From assembly GCF_964355755.1 (NCBI RefSeq), contig NC_092672.1:20332501-20396500 (forward strand): DNA of 64,000 nucleotides, read 5' to 3'. A program made the translations under genes and the position numbers. A model generated the notes under the pieces. It saw only the letters and a list, made by a program, of their open reading frames with translations, did not search any database and was not told the origin of the DNA. This document shows positions 22,147 through 32,583 of this stretch, in pieces (within the stretch, counting starts at the first letter, position 1; each line of letters starts with the position of its first letter). Origin of the DNA: Antedon mediterranea. Taxonomy: Eukaryota > Echinodermata > Crinoidea > Comatulida > Antedonidae.

Positions 22147-24140
22147 TTCTATGTTATTCTTCTTTCTTTCCCAGAATTTTGTGTCACGTGTATATCAAAT
22201 TCTGATCAACATTACATCGTATAGCTTTGTCAGAAGATTTACCTCTATCTGTAGAAGTGCAGGACAGCTCGTTTTTTTACTTTAGAGTCGCGCAGCGTAA
22301 GCTACGCGCGATTTTATGAATTTCGCGTATTTAACATAGACTAAAAAGCAAAAGTCATTTTGTAATGACACTTGGTGAACATTTAAGTCATATCAAGGGC
22401 AAACTTTCTATGGATTAAAAATGGCATGTTTGACATAAAGTTACGCGCGCACGCGCGTGTAAGATTTCAAATTGCGAAAAATTAATTTCTAATCAACTTT
22501 CTACGCGTTTCAGGTCATTTTGAGCATTTCAAAAATTCCCACGCGTGCGCACTTTTTTTACGCGCGCGTGCGCACGAGGCGCAAAAACATCTTTTTTTTG
22601 CTTGATTTTAGTTTTTTCAGCCTTTTATAGTAAATTTAACAATTTTCAATCAATTTCGACTTAAAATCACGTCATACGAGCACGTAGAATTGAACAATTT
22701 GCGCGCGTTTTTGAAGAAAAAGTTCAAAAATTCGTCAAAATTATGTCTTTTTTAAAACAGTCATAGATTGTAAACTACGAGGTGAACTTTTTTTAAATTG
22801 CACATTCTGGAAGTTGATGAGTTTTAGATATCGAATCATGCATCGATATGGCTAACCGGACATTGTGACGTCATCGTTTGGCCACTCAAATATTAAATAT
22901 AGGATTTTTGTCTCTTTCGTCATAGCTCGTCACATTTAATAGAGCGCATCCCCACTTATCCGTATTCCATTTCCCTCCATTGGTTTATATTGTCTAGTTC
23001 AATCAATTATCTTTCGCATGATTTACCATTTTTAAAATTGTTATGACGTCATCATGTTCAAAAGCGTCAATAACTTTGGTCACTTCTTTTCACCTATTCT
23101 GCACTGTATGTACTCAGACGTGACACAAAATAGAGGGCGCACTAACATTTTTTCAATGGCATTATCATTATACTGTGCGCAATATTCTAACGTATGACGT
23201 GCACGTGGCGTTTGCCATGATACTCGTGATTAAAAAGTTTCTGGAAGCTGTTGAATTGTAGATACGAATTCATGTAAAAATTATGCGCATCGCATGTTGT
23301 GTGACGTGATATGGCCAGTTGAATTAATTAAGTTGTATTTTCATATTTTGCGTCATAGTTCATGACATTTAAAGAGCGCGCATCCATACTTTACGTATCC
23401 AAATTTCTTCAACAAGTTGATATGTTGTTCCTCAGATAATTCCTTTCCAAAATTACTATCTACGCGTTTCATTATGATGACGTCATCATGTCAAAAATTG
23501 AAATAAATGGCGGTTTCCGTTATTTTCACCTAGTCTGCCCTGTATGTAGTATGTATACAATATAGTGTATATACTTAGACACAAAATAGAAAAAAGATTG
23601 TTCGCAGCGTATCTCTAATTCTGGTCAACATAAGATTGTATTACTTTGTCATAAGATTGACCAGTAGCTATAGATGTGTGCAAAAAACTTCGTTATATGG
23701 CGTTAGAGTTGCGCAGTGCAAGTTACGCGCGATTTAATGAAATGTTATGGTTGCTCATGAATTCTGAAAAAAAAATGTATTTTATCAATGAAAATTTATG
23801 AAAGTGTATTTCATAATATGGAGCAACTTTTGACATTACAAAAATGACGTGCTACGCAAAAACTATACGCGATTACGCGTATTTGAAATTTCAAAATTCG
23901 CAACATTCTTTTCTAATCAATTTCACGTACATTTGAGGTCATTTTGAGCATTTCAAAATTGTCTAATTGCGTCTTTTGCACACACTATTGTGAAATAAAC
24001 GTCTTTATAAATTAAATTTGGTATGTTCTCGTTGAGATGAATTACTTTTCGAAAATGGACATACCTCTATTTTTCATTTTTTGATGACATAAAACAATGT
24101 TGTTCCCGTCATTTCAGCTCTGCTATACACCATAATATAC
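22147..24140 (+). mobile_element. 3'-truncated Z copy and decayed Helitron debris
   Basis: Z body starts with TTCTATGTTATTCTTCTTTC and breaks off near 23,215 at GCACGTGGCGTTTGCC, where the terminal GCGGATAACC should follow. From there to about 24,140 are rearranged fragments: a TGACGTCATCATG segment near 23,480, a second Z'-type start near 23,597 and degraded body. No 3' terminus is found. Confidence 0.6.
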
Positions 24141-25267
24141 TACAGTACAACCAGTTAAAGAATTATGTGTGAATAATAATAATTTCTTGTCTCCTCTACT
24201 CCGTGTTTTGATTTAATGGAATCTCAGTTACAGTGAAACTTGCTCCAATAGATATAATAGTTCTGATAAAACTAATATTATCAGACCATAACTGTTAAAA
24301 ATAATCTTTTATTTCAAACAAATTGAAGAAAACCCACAAATAAGTATAACATGTATGTATTTATAAAAGCTTTCATTGGTTATTGTAAATTGTACAAAAT
24401 TGTCAACATATAGTAGGCTGTTCATGAACATTTTGGTGATCAATAATATTACTTAGTACATTATATACATGTTAATTTGCTAAATGTGGATTCATTAAAC
24501 GCATATTTATTGATCTATTTATAGAAGATTTTTATTTTGAAACTATCATCAACATAATTAATAATTTAATCATTTGACACGTTTAGACAATTGCTATAAA
24601 AGAGCGAATGACTGCAGTAACTGACTGCCTAAAAATCCGGATCCCATTATGATTGAAGAGATGAAACCATTCCATTGAGCACCTAAAAACAAAAACAAAA
24701 TAAATTGATTATTCTTGCAAATTAGTAAATTACTATATTATTAATTTCATGTGGACCGGGATAGATAGAAAAATAATATAAAAAAACAAAAAATTATGGA
24801 ACTAAAATTAGGTATAGACCTAATGAAGTATTGGTAATCGTATAAAAGAAAACGTATTTTCTTCTTCTATAAAATGTAACTTTATTATGTGCAACATTGC
24901 ATATTCAAATTCAGAACAATATTTATAATAATATAACTCACATAAAAACAAGATTAAAATATGTTTACTCACCAGATATTGTTTCTCCTTTACAGGAGAA
25001 TGACATGGGTTGAAGTTACAGATTATTCGCTGCCCCTTGTGCATAGAGAGTCTTGATTTGTATCCAGTTGTATTTTCAATTTGTAAAAAGTTTTTATAGT
25101 ATTCTGTTGGATAAATTGTTATTATTATTTACTAATATATTGTGATAGCCCTAATAGTATTTCATTTTGTTTTTTCTCTTTTTGCCATTTCATAAATGCA
25201 GTAAACAAGTCGAAATAATAATACTATGCAAGTTCAATTTCCATTTACATAAACATAATTAAAATAA
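24141..25267. other. Downstream region of Helentron copy 2
   Basis: AT-rich. Inverted repeat TCTGATA...TATCAGA near 24,255-24,280. Minus-strand splice-like signals: donor AATATCTG/GTGAGTAAA (GT at 24972) and acceptor TTTTTGTTTTTAG (exon from 24682), the latter like the acceptor at 7572 in copy 1's leader. No Helitron 3' terminus (hairpin plus CTAG) was found. A 74-codon frame at 24820-25044 crosses the donor and has no recognisable domain. Confidence 0.4.
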
Positions 25268-27124
25268 TTAAAAACCATTGATACAATTAAAATTTAATTT
25301 GAATGGCTTCATGATAGCGTAATAAACTGGAATTACTTCAGCCTGTACTGAATCAAGACCTTTGCTATAGACATGATCAATCAATGTATTGTTTTCAGTT
25401 GTAGAACATGTAACATGTTGTTTGTACTCATTCTCTGCCATTAAATTATTCACTCTGGAAGATTGTTTGAAAAGATTTTCATTAAAATCACCCATTACAA
25501 TACATTTTGTACTCATTTTATGTAACTCTTCCAAATGTTTTCTCAAATTTTGACAGAATTGATTAATATCATAACTTGGGGGTCGATAAATTACTGACAC
25601 GGCAATAGAAATCGGACTTGTTATTAAAAATGAAACTGCTTCTATATCATTATTACATATGTTTAATCTGCTTGAAGACGTGTTCTTGACATACACTGCA
25701 ACGCCACCATGAGACTGATGTTTTATTTTGGAACTGAGATCATTTGTATTAGAATACGAATCATACCTTGCTTGGTGATAACATTTATACGGCTCAATGC
25801 GTACGTCAAAAACATCATCATCCTTGTTCAACCTTGTTTCAGTTAGACATAGTATATTAGACTTCATAAACAAATCATTACACTGAAGATCAACAAAATG
25901 TTGTTTAAGCCCTTGAATGTTATGTAATATTATTGAAAATCTAGAATCCGAATCATGACCTTGTTTATCACATTGTACGTATGAATCCATATTATTTAAG
26001 CACTTCTTTATGTTTGGATCACAATAAATCAGACTAGGTTTAAAATTTTCAATAGTAAGTCCAGATATTGAAGTAACACGACTGAGGCCTACATATGCTT
26101 GTCCATGCGTAAAAGTATCTTTAAGGCAAACCACTGCTTTATCCATTGTCATTCCTTGCACTTTATGAACTGTGCATGCATATGCTAATTTGAGAGGAAA
26201 TTGTTTTCGACTGTATTTTGCCCCCATAGATTCTTTAAACATTTCAATTGCCTGAATACCAATGTCATTATTATCAAACTTTACTTTAATAGATACTGGT
26301 TTGACGTTATTATTGGGTTTGACTATTTCATAAACATGTCCCATACATCCATTCGTTAAGCCTTTTTTAACATCTACATTTTTAATCAACATCACTCTGG
26401 CATTAAGTGCAATCCACAAATAATTTAGTAAACTAGTTTGACGTGAATTCCGAGGTTTGTCACAATTTTTGGTCTGTTTCTTGGCGTTTACTACACTATC
26501 TTCTGCTTCAATGCATACAATGTCTGTACAGGTTTTGTGCAACATTTTTTTATTCCATTCATCAACTTGTTTGTTGCGTGGGTAAATGTGAACAGCATCT
26601 TCACATTCTTCACCTGTTTCACGTGATTTTAGAACTAATAAATCGTTATCAGACAAACAATCATGTTTTTCTTTTGTACGCAATTTGTTTAACAATAAAG
26701 CAAATTCTTTATCTTCTTTTTGCCTCATGATTTGATCTAACTGTACTTGCTTAAAGTTATCTATCCACAGTGAGCTTTCCAATGTGTCTTTGTATAACGA
26801 ACTGCCCATAACCGGAGGTAACTGATAGAAATCACCAACAGCAATTACTGAAATGTTACCAAATGGACTATCGTTGCGTACTTGTTTTATTTGCCTTAAT
26901 CGTCCGTGGATATACCAAAGTAACCTTTGATTTACCATTGATATTTCATCTATGATAACAATTTGCAACTGGCCCAATTTATTACGAAGTGCACTTATTT
27001 TTTCTTCTCCAAGTGGTTGATACGGAAGTGAAATATTAATCGGGATAGACAAAGCGCTATGAATTGTTTGGCCTTTAATATTATATGCTGCGATTCCTGT
27101 AGGAGCTAATTTCAATATTGACAA
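25268..27124 (-). CDS. Helentron copy 2, C-terminal part: Pif1-type helicase and AP-type endonuclease
   Basis: 618 codons that continue the Pif1 helicase interrupted at 27,130. Visible motifs: APTGIAA, Walker B VIIDEISMV (D59, E60), GDFYQLPPV (97-105), TVHKVQGMTMDKAVV and GQAYVGLSRV. From about residue 394 an endonuclease/exonuclease/phosphatase domain of the apurinic-endonuclease type follows (HNIQGL, LTETRL with the metal-binding Glu, GGVAVYV, VIYRPPS, MGDFNEN, LIDHVYS). This Rep-Hel-EN order is the hallmark of Helentrons (Helitron2). The last ~14 residues are out of register: one base appears lost near 25,315, and the other frame reads YHEAIQIKF to a stop at 25287-25289, restoring the terminal His-acidic motif expected in this domain. 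The product of this copy is therefore probably inactive. Confidence 0.92.
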   Translation of the reverse strand: MSILKLAPTGIAAYNIKGQTIHSALSIPINISLPYQPLGEEKISALRNKLGQLQIVIIDEISMVNQRLLWYIHGRLRQIKQVRNDSPFGNISVIAVGDFYQLPPVMGSSLYKDTLESSLWIDNFKQVQLDQIMRQKEDKEFALLLNKLRTKEKHDCLSDNDLLVLKSRETGEECEDAVHIYPRNKQVDEWNKKMLHKTCTDIVCIEAEDSVVNAKKQTKNCDKPRNSRQTSLLNYLWIALNARVMLIKNVDVKKGLTNGCMGHVYEIVKPNNNVKPVSIKVKFDNNDIGIQAIEMFKESMGAKYSRKQFPLKLAYACTVHKVQGMTMDKAVVCLKDTFTHGQAYVGLSRVTSISGLTIENFKPSLIYCDPNIKKCLNNMDSYVQCDKQGHDSDSRFSIILHNIQGLKQHFVDLQCNDLFMKSNILCLTETRLNKDDDVFDVRIEPYKCYHQARYDSYSNTNDLSSKIKHQSHGGVAVYVKNTSSSRLNICNNDIEAVSFLITSPISIAVSVIYRPPSYDINQFCQNLRKHLEELHKMSTKCIVMGDFNENLFKQSSRVNNLMAENEYKQHVTCSTTENNTLIDHVYSKGLDSVQAEVIPVYYAIMKPFKLNFNCINGF

Positions 27125-30100
27125 ATCATCGGATTTTCCATAATTTTTCCAAGAATACGTGTCGCTTCATTATAAAAACAGTTTACCAAATGACTTTTTC
27201 CTGTACCAGCGCCACCAGTTATGAAAGTGTAAAATGCTTCAGGTTTTTTACCATTAGCTTTGTCTAAACACCATTGTCTTGTCTTATAAAATATATGTTG
27301 TTGTTTTTCATTTAAAGATCGAATCATTTTGTTCAATTCTGGTCTTGGAATATTAGATGAATTAGACTCTACTTTAGATGTATGATTTTTTTGAATTCCA
27401 AAATCTGGAATGAAAAATTCATCTTCTTCATCATCAACCTCTACATTTGGCTTTGGGTTGTCTAACCTTTCTTTTTCGCTTTCTGGACATAATAAACTCC
27501 ATGCATCTTCCTGTGGTCCAAATTTTGATAAACATTCCTGTGCTTCTTCAACATCTTCAGCACTTTTTTCATATTGTTCCATGTTTCCATGAACTATTGA
27601 CTTTACCGTTTGTAATTGACAGCCACATAATTTCACACATCCTTTCTCATGAAATTGTTCATACATTTCAAAATTTGGAGGTTTTAACTGTTCATCTTTT
27701 CGAAATGGTAGAAATAACTGAAGTATACTCAAAAAATATTTCTCAGGTGCTGTATCCATTGGAAATCGAGGGTATCTTACTATAGCATTACTAGTTCGTG
27801 TTCTTTTTTGGATGAATCCCAACTGTTTTTTAAACTGAAATACATTCTTTTTTTGTTTGTTTCCTTTCATTTCTGATGAACTCAATATTCTATATTCCGA
27901 ACAAAATTTTGCAAGGCACATTTTATTAAATTCAGAACTATTAGGTCGAGCTTTATATTTGTCGATCTTTTTTGGCAACCATGCACTTACATCATCATCT
28001 TCTTTGTTTTTAATTACACTTAGTGGTAAACTCATTCTGACAGGATTAGGTCCTACTGGGATAAATTCCACTTTCCTTGAACATTCTTTTAATCTTAAAC
28101 TACAAACACGATAAATACTTTCTTGTGCAGACACTTCTCGATTATTCATATAAACATTACCAAGTTTTCGCAAACTTTGCCTAGCATCTTCATTGCCTTC
28201 TTTTACTTCTGATGCTGCATGATTTAACAGTAAACCCATTTCACGTTCAGATTTTGACATATATCCTATAACGTAAATTATACATGCATATACATTTGTA
28301 ATATATTGAATATCCATATTAGCATTCCATGCTCTCAATAAGGAAGGATTATATTGATTTACCCACACAACTTGAGGGTTTCTCTTTATAACAATTTTTT
28401 CCTCAGTAGTTACACAATTATTTGCTTTCTCAAATGCACTCTGTGTAATACCTAAACTTTGGAAAAGTTCTATTGCATTTTTATATGTTTCTTCATTAGT
28501 CACAGCATCTTTTACTGAGGTTAACAGCTCCGTTGCTTGTTTATTGTCATCATTATCAACATTGTCTTTATCCACAATTGTAGGTCTCATAACAAATGTA
28601 TTTCCAGAAGGTTGTCTGGGAAAGTTAAATCTGCAATTTGTTCCCTTTTTTTTACATGATTTAGAATGTCTTTTACTGTGAATTTGCACACTTTTAACAA
28701 TTTCATTCAGTTCACGATCTACAGTTTCACATGGCACAGCACAAGAAATATATTTATCAACAAATCTAATAACTTCATTATCTTTATCTGTACCAAAAAT
28801 AGGAGCATTTTCAACCCATACTAACATATGAACATGTGGACTTCCTCTCATTTGAAATTCAATTCGATAAAAATAATCTACGACTTTACCAATAGGCTGT
28901 GCTTCAGACAAAATTACATTTTTCAAAAAAGTATGAAAGCGTTTATCAAACATTCTGGCAACAGTCACTGGATTTGATTTCAACAAATTACATTTATCTG
29001 CCCATTCTAATTCTTCAATGTTTCTTTGGTCTCCAGACTGACTTAGCAATGTCGTCATTATTTCTTTCCAACGGAAATCAGCACTTGAGAATGAAAGAAA
29101 GAATGTTGGTTTTCCAATCTGTCTAACCATTGCTATTATATCTTTTTGTGTAGCTTGCCAGTACGGTGGAGTTCCACGAATTTGTTTTAGAAATTTATAA
29201 CCCCTATCAGATTTTAAAATCTCCTGAATTTTGGTAACATTTTTTAAATCGGATACAGTAACTTTGCTAAAATCATCTTTTTTACTTGACCCTTTTCGCA
29301 ATGCAATAGAAATACTTGATAAAATTTGTTGAAGTTCATATAAAGATTGAGCATAAAATATGAATTCTGTATTTTGTGCAAACCTGTTATCTATATGCAT
29401 TAATCTATTGTGAAAATAACGTCCAAGTGTTATTTTAACATCTCTCGTATCATGGAATGTTGGTTGGCCTGTTGGAAATAAAACTGGAAATGATTTTGCT
29501 TCATTGCTTTTATTACTTAACAATGCAATAGGACTATTATTTTCACATGGTGCACAACAAATTATGTCATTAAAATATTCATCAACCAAATTTTGTCGCC
29601 TGTCAACAGGTTGGAGACTTGTATCAAAGGTAGCACCACATAATCGGTCTTCTATTTCTTCTTCTTTTTCTTCTTTTTCATTGTTTTCATTTTCATTAGT
29701 AGTTTCCCTTTCAATGTTATCTTCAGATAAATAATTGTGCCATTCTTCATTAATAGCTATATCAAAATAGCACTTGTTATGATCCTGTAAATATCTAAGA
29801 GCTTGAATAACATTGGCAGTGTTAACAAATTTATATTTGTAATAACCTTTGTAAGACAACTTTCGCTTCAATTTTACAGATATTAATTGATCATCAACCT
29901 GTGGTCTAGGCAGCATTTTTACAGTTTCAATAGTATTTGAAGGTACACATACAACAGGTCCATGTATTCCATGCTGTCCACCTTTAGGTAAATTCATTAA
30001 TTTCATAAAAGGAATGTTCAATCCAATCAAATGCTGCTCTAAATTATTTAAACACCTAAGCTCAGGAGGAATATCGTGTAGTTGTAAATTGTTTGAATTG

Positions 30101-32583
30101 GCTTCTGCAGGAACTTTCCCGTTTAACAATTTCCTGTGGCATGTGAAACAAATCCATAAACGACATCTTGGTGATTCGATAAATTGACAAGGTTTAATAC
30201 ATTCATTGTTGCAAATATGCAAATACTTTTCATTTATACAAGCCTTATTTTTGTACTTAGCTTTGGTGCACTTCATAACTTGATCTTTGAATAACATTTT
30301 AAAGCATACACAACAAACATATTCAGGACCACGAGAAACTGTTCCTCTGAAGTTTTCTAAAACAAACTCAAAATTAGTGTTTTTTGTTTTCCTTTTTTCC
30401 CGATTCTTCATGTTTTTCTTCATGACATTTTTTCGGAACCCTTTATCAATATGATACTTTTCTGTAAATCTTTGCTTACACTTTTGCTTAACACTTTCAC
30501 GGAATTTTAAATTACTTCGATATTTCTCTGCCAATTTTAGTTTACAGTTTTGTCTAAATTTTAAATTACTCCAATACTTTTTTGCTAATCTTTCTTTACA
30601 GTTTTGTCTAAATATCAAATTACTCCGATACTTTTCTGCCAATTTATGCTTACAGTTTTGTCTAAATTTCAAATTACTCCGATACTTTTCTGCCAATTTA
30701 TGCTTACAGTTTTGTCTAAATTTCAAATTACTCCGATACTTTTCTGCCAATTTATGCTTACAGTTTTGTCTAAATTTCAAATTACTCCGATACTTCTCTG
30801 CCAATTTATGCTTACAGTTATGTCTAAATATCAAATTACTCCGATACTTCTCTGCCAATTTATGCTTACAGTTTTGTCTAAATTTCAAATTACTTCGATA
30901 CTTTTCTGCCAATTTCTGCTTACACTTTTGTCGAAATTTCAAATTATTCCGATACTTCTCTGCCAATGTTTTCGTAACATTTTCTCTGAATTTTGAATTA
31001 TTACAATACTTCGCTGCTAATTTTTGCTTCAAATTTTGTCGAAATTTTGGATCATTGTGATATTTTTCCTTATTTCTTTGTTTATTATCTTGTCTAGATT
31101 TATGTCTAAATATTGTATCATTGTTGTATCTATTTTTCTTTGATTCTTTCAAATTTTGCGTAAATTTTTCATTAAATTTATAATTTATCAGATTGTTGGC
31201 TTTTTTAGTTGTTCGGTAATTCAAATCAATTTTGTAGTTATGTCTCGCTTTATTTCGTACCTTAACATTATATTCTGGTTCACATCTATACATTTTGTAT
31301 TGTCTTTCTCTGTTTTCCTTCGTTTTTTTGAACTTATAATCATCATCACCATATCTTATTTTTTGCGCCTCTTTTACTTTACGTTTCTTTTCTTCTCTGT
31401 ATACAGAATCACTTTGATATTTGTTTCTAATTTCATCTATTTCTTCCGAATTTTTTTTTTCTTCACTTTGACGTTTAATTCTCTGTCGATTCTTTTTAAT
31501 TTCTTTTCTATTTCTATAAGATCGTTTTCGTTTTACTCTGCTTTCTGAACAAGGTCTTTCAACAGTTTTACTCTGTTTGTGTTTTGGTTGTATATCTTCA
31601 AATGTGTCACAAGTTTCATATCCCGTTTGCTTTCGTTTCTTTGTTGTAGAATTCTTTACCAAAAAAATTGCCTCTGTATTTGACAGTTTATTGTGGGATG
31701 TCACATTCATATCAACTTGTCCTGTTGTTTCCTGAACATTATTATTTTGACTCACATTGACAGATTCTACTACATTAAAATGCACATTCATGGTGTACAA
31801 AATATATATACCATTGTCAGTTGTAACATCATCTATTCTTCCCGGCTTTTTAGCAGAAAACAATTGCCACGTCAAAAGTTGATCATTAAATGAATAAATA
31901 TCTGTATTAAGCAAGTTTGCCATTGCACTTATTTCAGTATTGGATGCCCACGTTCCATTATCCATTACTCTTTTTTTAAACACATATTCCTTAACTGATC
32001 TATATTCGTGACTAAATGTATTAATAAATAATTCATCAGTTTCCAATAAATGATTAGTAATTGCTCTTCTTAAAAGTAAATGATTATCTTCAGTCCCAGA
32101 AATAATGTATGAAATTGCACGATAAAAACAATTACCATCACCTGTAATATTTGTAATTTGAAGAGGATGTCCAATCTGACTAGCTCTGTTAATACCACAA
32201 TTCATATCGGTATGTTCACAATGAATGCCTAATTTATGACACATGTTTTTCTTTTGTTCTTCTGAGATCGGAATAAATTTAAAATTCTCGTCAGGTCTTT
32301 TTTCATACTGAACATTAACAATTTCAATATCACTATCACTTTGCCATCCATTACTTGATGAGACATGACCTTCTTTATTATGTGTTTTGCCTTTAACGTT
32401 AGAATCAATATTCTTGTCTGGTAATCTTGTACTACATTTATACTGATAAGACGTACTAGGTTCATCAACGTCGACGTTTCCCAAGTTTCTTTGTTCACAA
32501 TTATCATCGAGCACAGAAGCGGAACATAACATCATAGACTTATTTTCAATATTTACACCAGTCAGTTCAAAACTCGGTTTCAT
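27112..32583 (-). CDS. Helentron copy 2, middle part: OTU protease, Lys-rich repeats, HUH Rep, helicase Walker A
   Basis: 1,823 codons. OTU cysteine protease at ~141-272 (DGNC, Cys152; His268 near the end; GTW in between). Residues ~510-740 are about twelve 18-residue basic repeats of the type KYRSNLKFRQNCKHKLAE. A Cys-rich segment and a DUF6570-like region follow, then the Helitron_like_N/Rep domain with the HUH pair H1250 and H1252 (RGSPHVHM) and two catalytic-type tyrosines Y1437 and Y1441 in IIYVIGYMSK. The last 35 residues begin the Pif1 helicase with Walker A GGAGTGKS (Lys1796). The frame then stops because one base is missing near 27,130; the helicase continues in the next frame. The ATG at 32583 is an accident of the upstream frameshift, since copy 1 has no break there. 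Confidence 0.92.
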   Translation of the reverse strand: MKPSFELTGVNIENKSMMLCSASVLDDNCEQRNLGNVDVDEPSTSYQYKCSTRLPDKNIDSNVKGKTHNKEGHVSSSNGWQSDSDIEIVNVQYEKRPDENFKFIPISEEQKKNMCHKLGIHCEHTDMNCGINRASQIGHPLQITNITGDGNCFYRAISYIISGTEDNHLLLRRAITNHLLETDELFINTFSHEYRSVKEYVFKKRVMDNGTWASNTEISAMANLLNTDIYSFNDQLLTWQLFSAKKPGRIDDVTTDNGIYILYTMNVHFNVVESVNVSQNNNVQETTGQVDMNVTSHNKLSNTEAIFLVKNSTTKKRKQTGYETCDTFEDIQPKHKQSKTVERPCSESRVKRKRSYRNRKEIKKNRQRIKRQSEEKKNSEEIDEIRNKYQSDSVYREEKKRKVKEAQKIRYGDDDYKFKKTKENRERQYKMYRCEPEYNVKVRNKARHNYKIDLNYRTTKKANNLINYKFNEKFTQNLKESKKNRYNNDTIFRHKSRQDNKQRNKEKYHNDPKFRQNLKQKLAAKYCNNSKFRENVTKTLAEKYRNNLKFRQKCKQKLAEKYRSNLKFRQNCKHKLAEKYRSNLIFRHNCKHKLAEKYRSNLKFRQNCKHKLAEKYRSNLKFRQNCKHKLAEKYRSNLKFRQNCKHKLAEKYRSNLIFRQNCKERLAKKYWSNLKFRQNCKLKLAEKYRSNLKFRESVKQKCKQRFTEKYHIDKGFRKNVMKKNMKNREKRKTKNTNFEFVLENFRGTVSRGPEYVCCVCFKMLFKDQVMKCTKAKYKNKACINEKYLHICNNECIKPCQFIESPRCRLWICFTCHRKLLNGKVPAEANSNNLQLHDIPPELRCLNNLEQHLIGLNIPFMKLMNLPKGGQHGIHGPVVCVPSNTIETVKMLPRPQVDDQLISVKLKRKLSYKGYYKYKFVNTANVIQALRYLQDHNKCYFDIAINEEWHNYLSEDNIERETTNENENNEKEEKEEEIEDRLCGATFDTSLQPVDRRQNLVDEYFNDIICCAPCENNSPIALLSNKSNEAKSFPVLFPTGQPTFHDTRDVKITLGRYFHNRLMHIDNRFAQNTEFIFYAQSLYELQQILSSISIALRKGSSKKDDFSKVTVSDLKNVTKIQEILKSDRGYKFLKQIRGTPPYWQATQKDIIAMVRQIGKPTFFLSFSSADFRWKEIMTTLLSQSGDQRNIEELEWADKCNLLKSNPVTVARMFDKRFHTFLKNVILSEAQPIGKVVDYFYRIEFQMRGSPHVHMLVWVENAPIFGTDKDNEVIRFVDKYISCAVPCETVDRELNEIVKSVQIHSKRHSKSCKKKGTNCRFNFPRQPSGNTFVMRPTIVDKDNVDNDDNKQATELLTSVKDAVTNEETYKNAIELFQSLGITQSAFEKANNCVTTEEKIVIKRNPQVVWVNQYNPSLLRAWNANMDIQYITNVYACIIYVIGYMSKSEREMGLLLNHAASEVKEGNEDARQSLRKLGNVYMNNREVSAQESIYRVCSLRLKECSRKVEFIPVGPNPVRMSLPLSVIKNKEDDDVSAWLPKKIDKYKARPNSSEFNKMCLAKFCSEYRILSSSEMKGNKQKKNVFQFKKQLGFIQKRTRTSNAIVRYPRFPMDTAPEKYFLSILQLFLPFRKDEQLKPPNFEMYEQFHEKGCVKLCGCQLQTVKSIVHGNMEQYEKSAEDVEEAQECLSKFGPQEDAWSLLCPESEKERLDNPKPNVEVDDEEDEFFIPDFGIQKNHTSKVESNSSNIPRPELNKMIRSLNEKQQHIFYKTRQWCLDKANGKKPEAFYTFITGGAGTGKSHLVNCFYNEATRILGKIMENPMICQY
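30480..31080 (-). repeat. 54-bp coding minisatellite (18-residue Lys-rich repeat), copy 2
   Basis: About twelve in-frame 54-bp units inside the Rep polyprotein, the central ones nearly identical. Copy 1 has about seven more diverged units at roughly 1,620-1,960. The encoded repeat is strongly basic with aromatic residues at fixed positions, which would suit nucleic-acid binding. Confidence 0.85.

Larger units (their letters stand above)
8720..24140. repeat. Higher-order array of Helitron2-like elements
   Basis: The CTAG ends at 9945, 11593, 13121, 14263, 15859, 17001, 18669, 19804, 20937 and 22146 all lie on the plus strand. Z[X] composites recur at 14264-17001 (2,738 bp), 17002-19804 (2,803 bp) and 9946-14263 (4,318 bp; 2,745 bp without Y2). 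Every unit has CG-alternating tracts such as ACGCGCGCACGCGCG and several TGACGTCA palindromes. Confidence 0.75.

Noticed and set aside
24820-25044. 74-codon minus-strand frame as a gene
   Set aside because: It crosses a strong donor-like site and shows no recognisable domain.
30604-30996. Plus-strand periodic frame (LSKFQITPILFCQFMLTV type)
   Set aside because: Antisense shadow of the coding minisatellite in copy 2.
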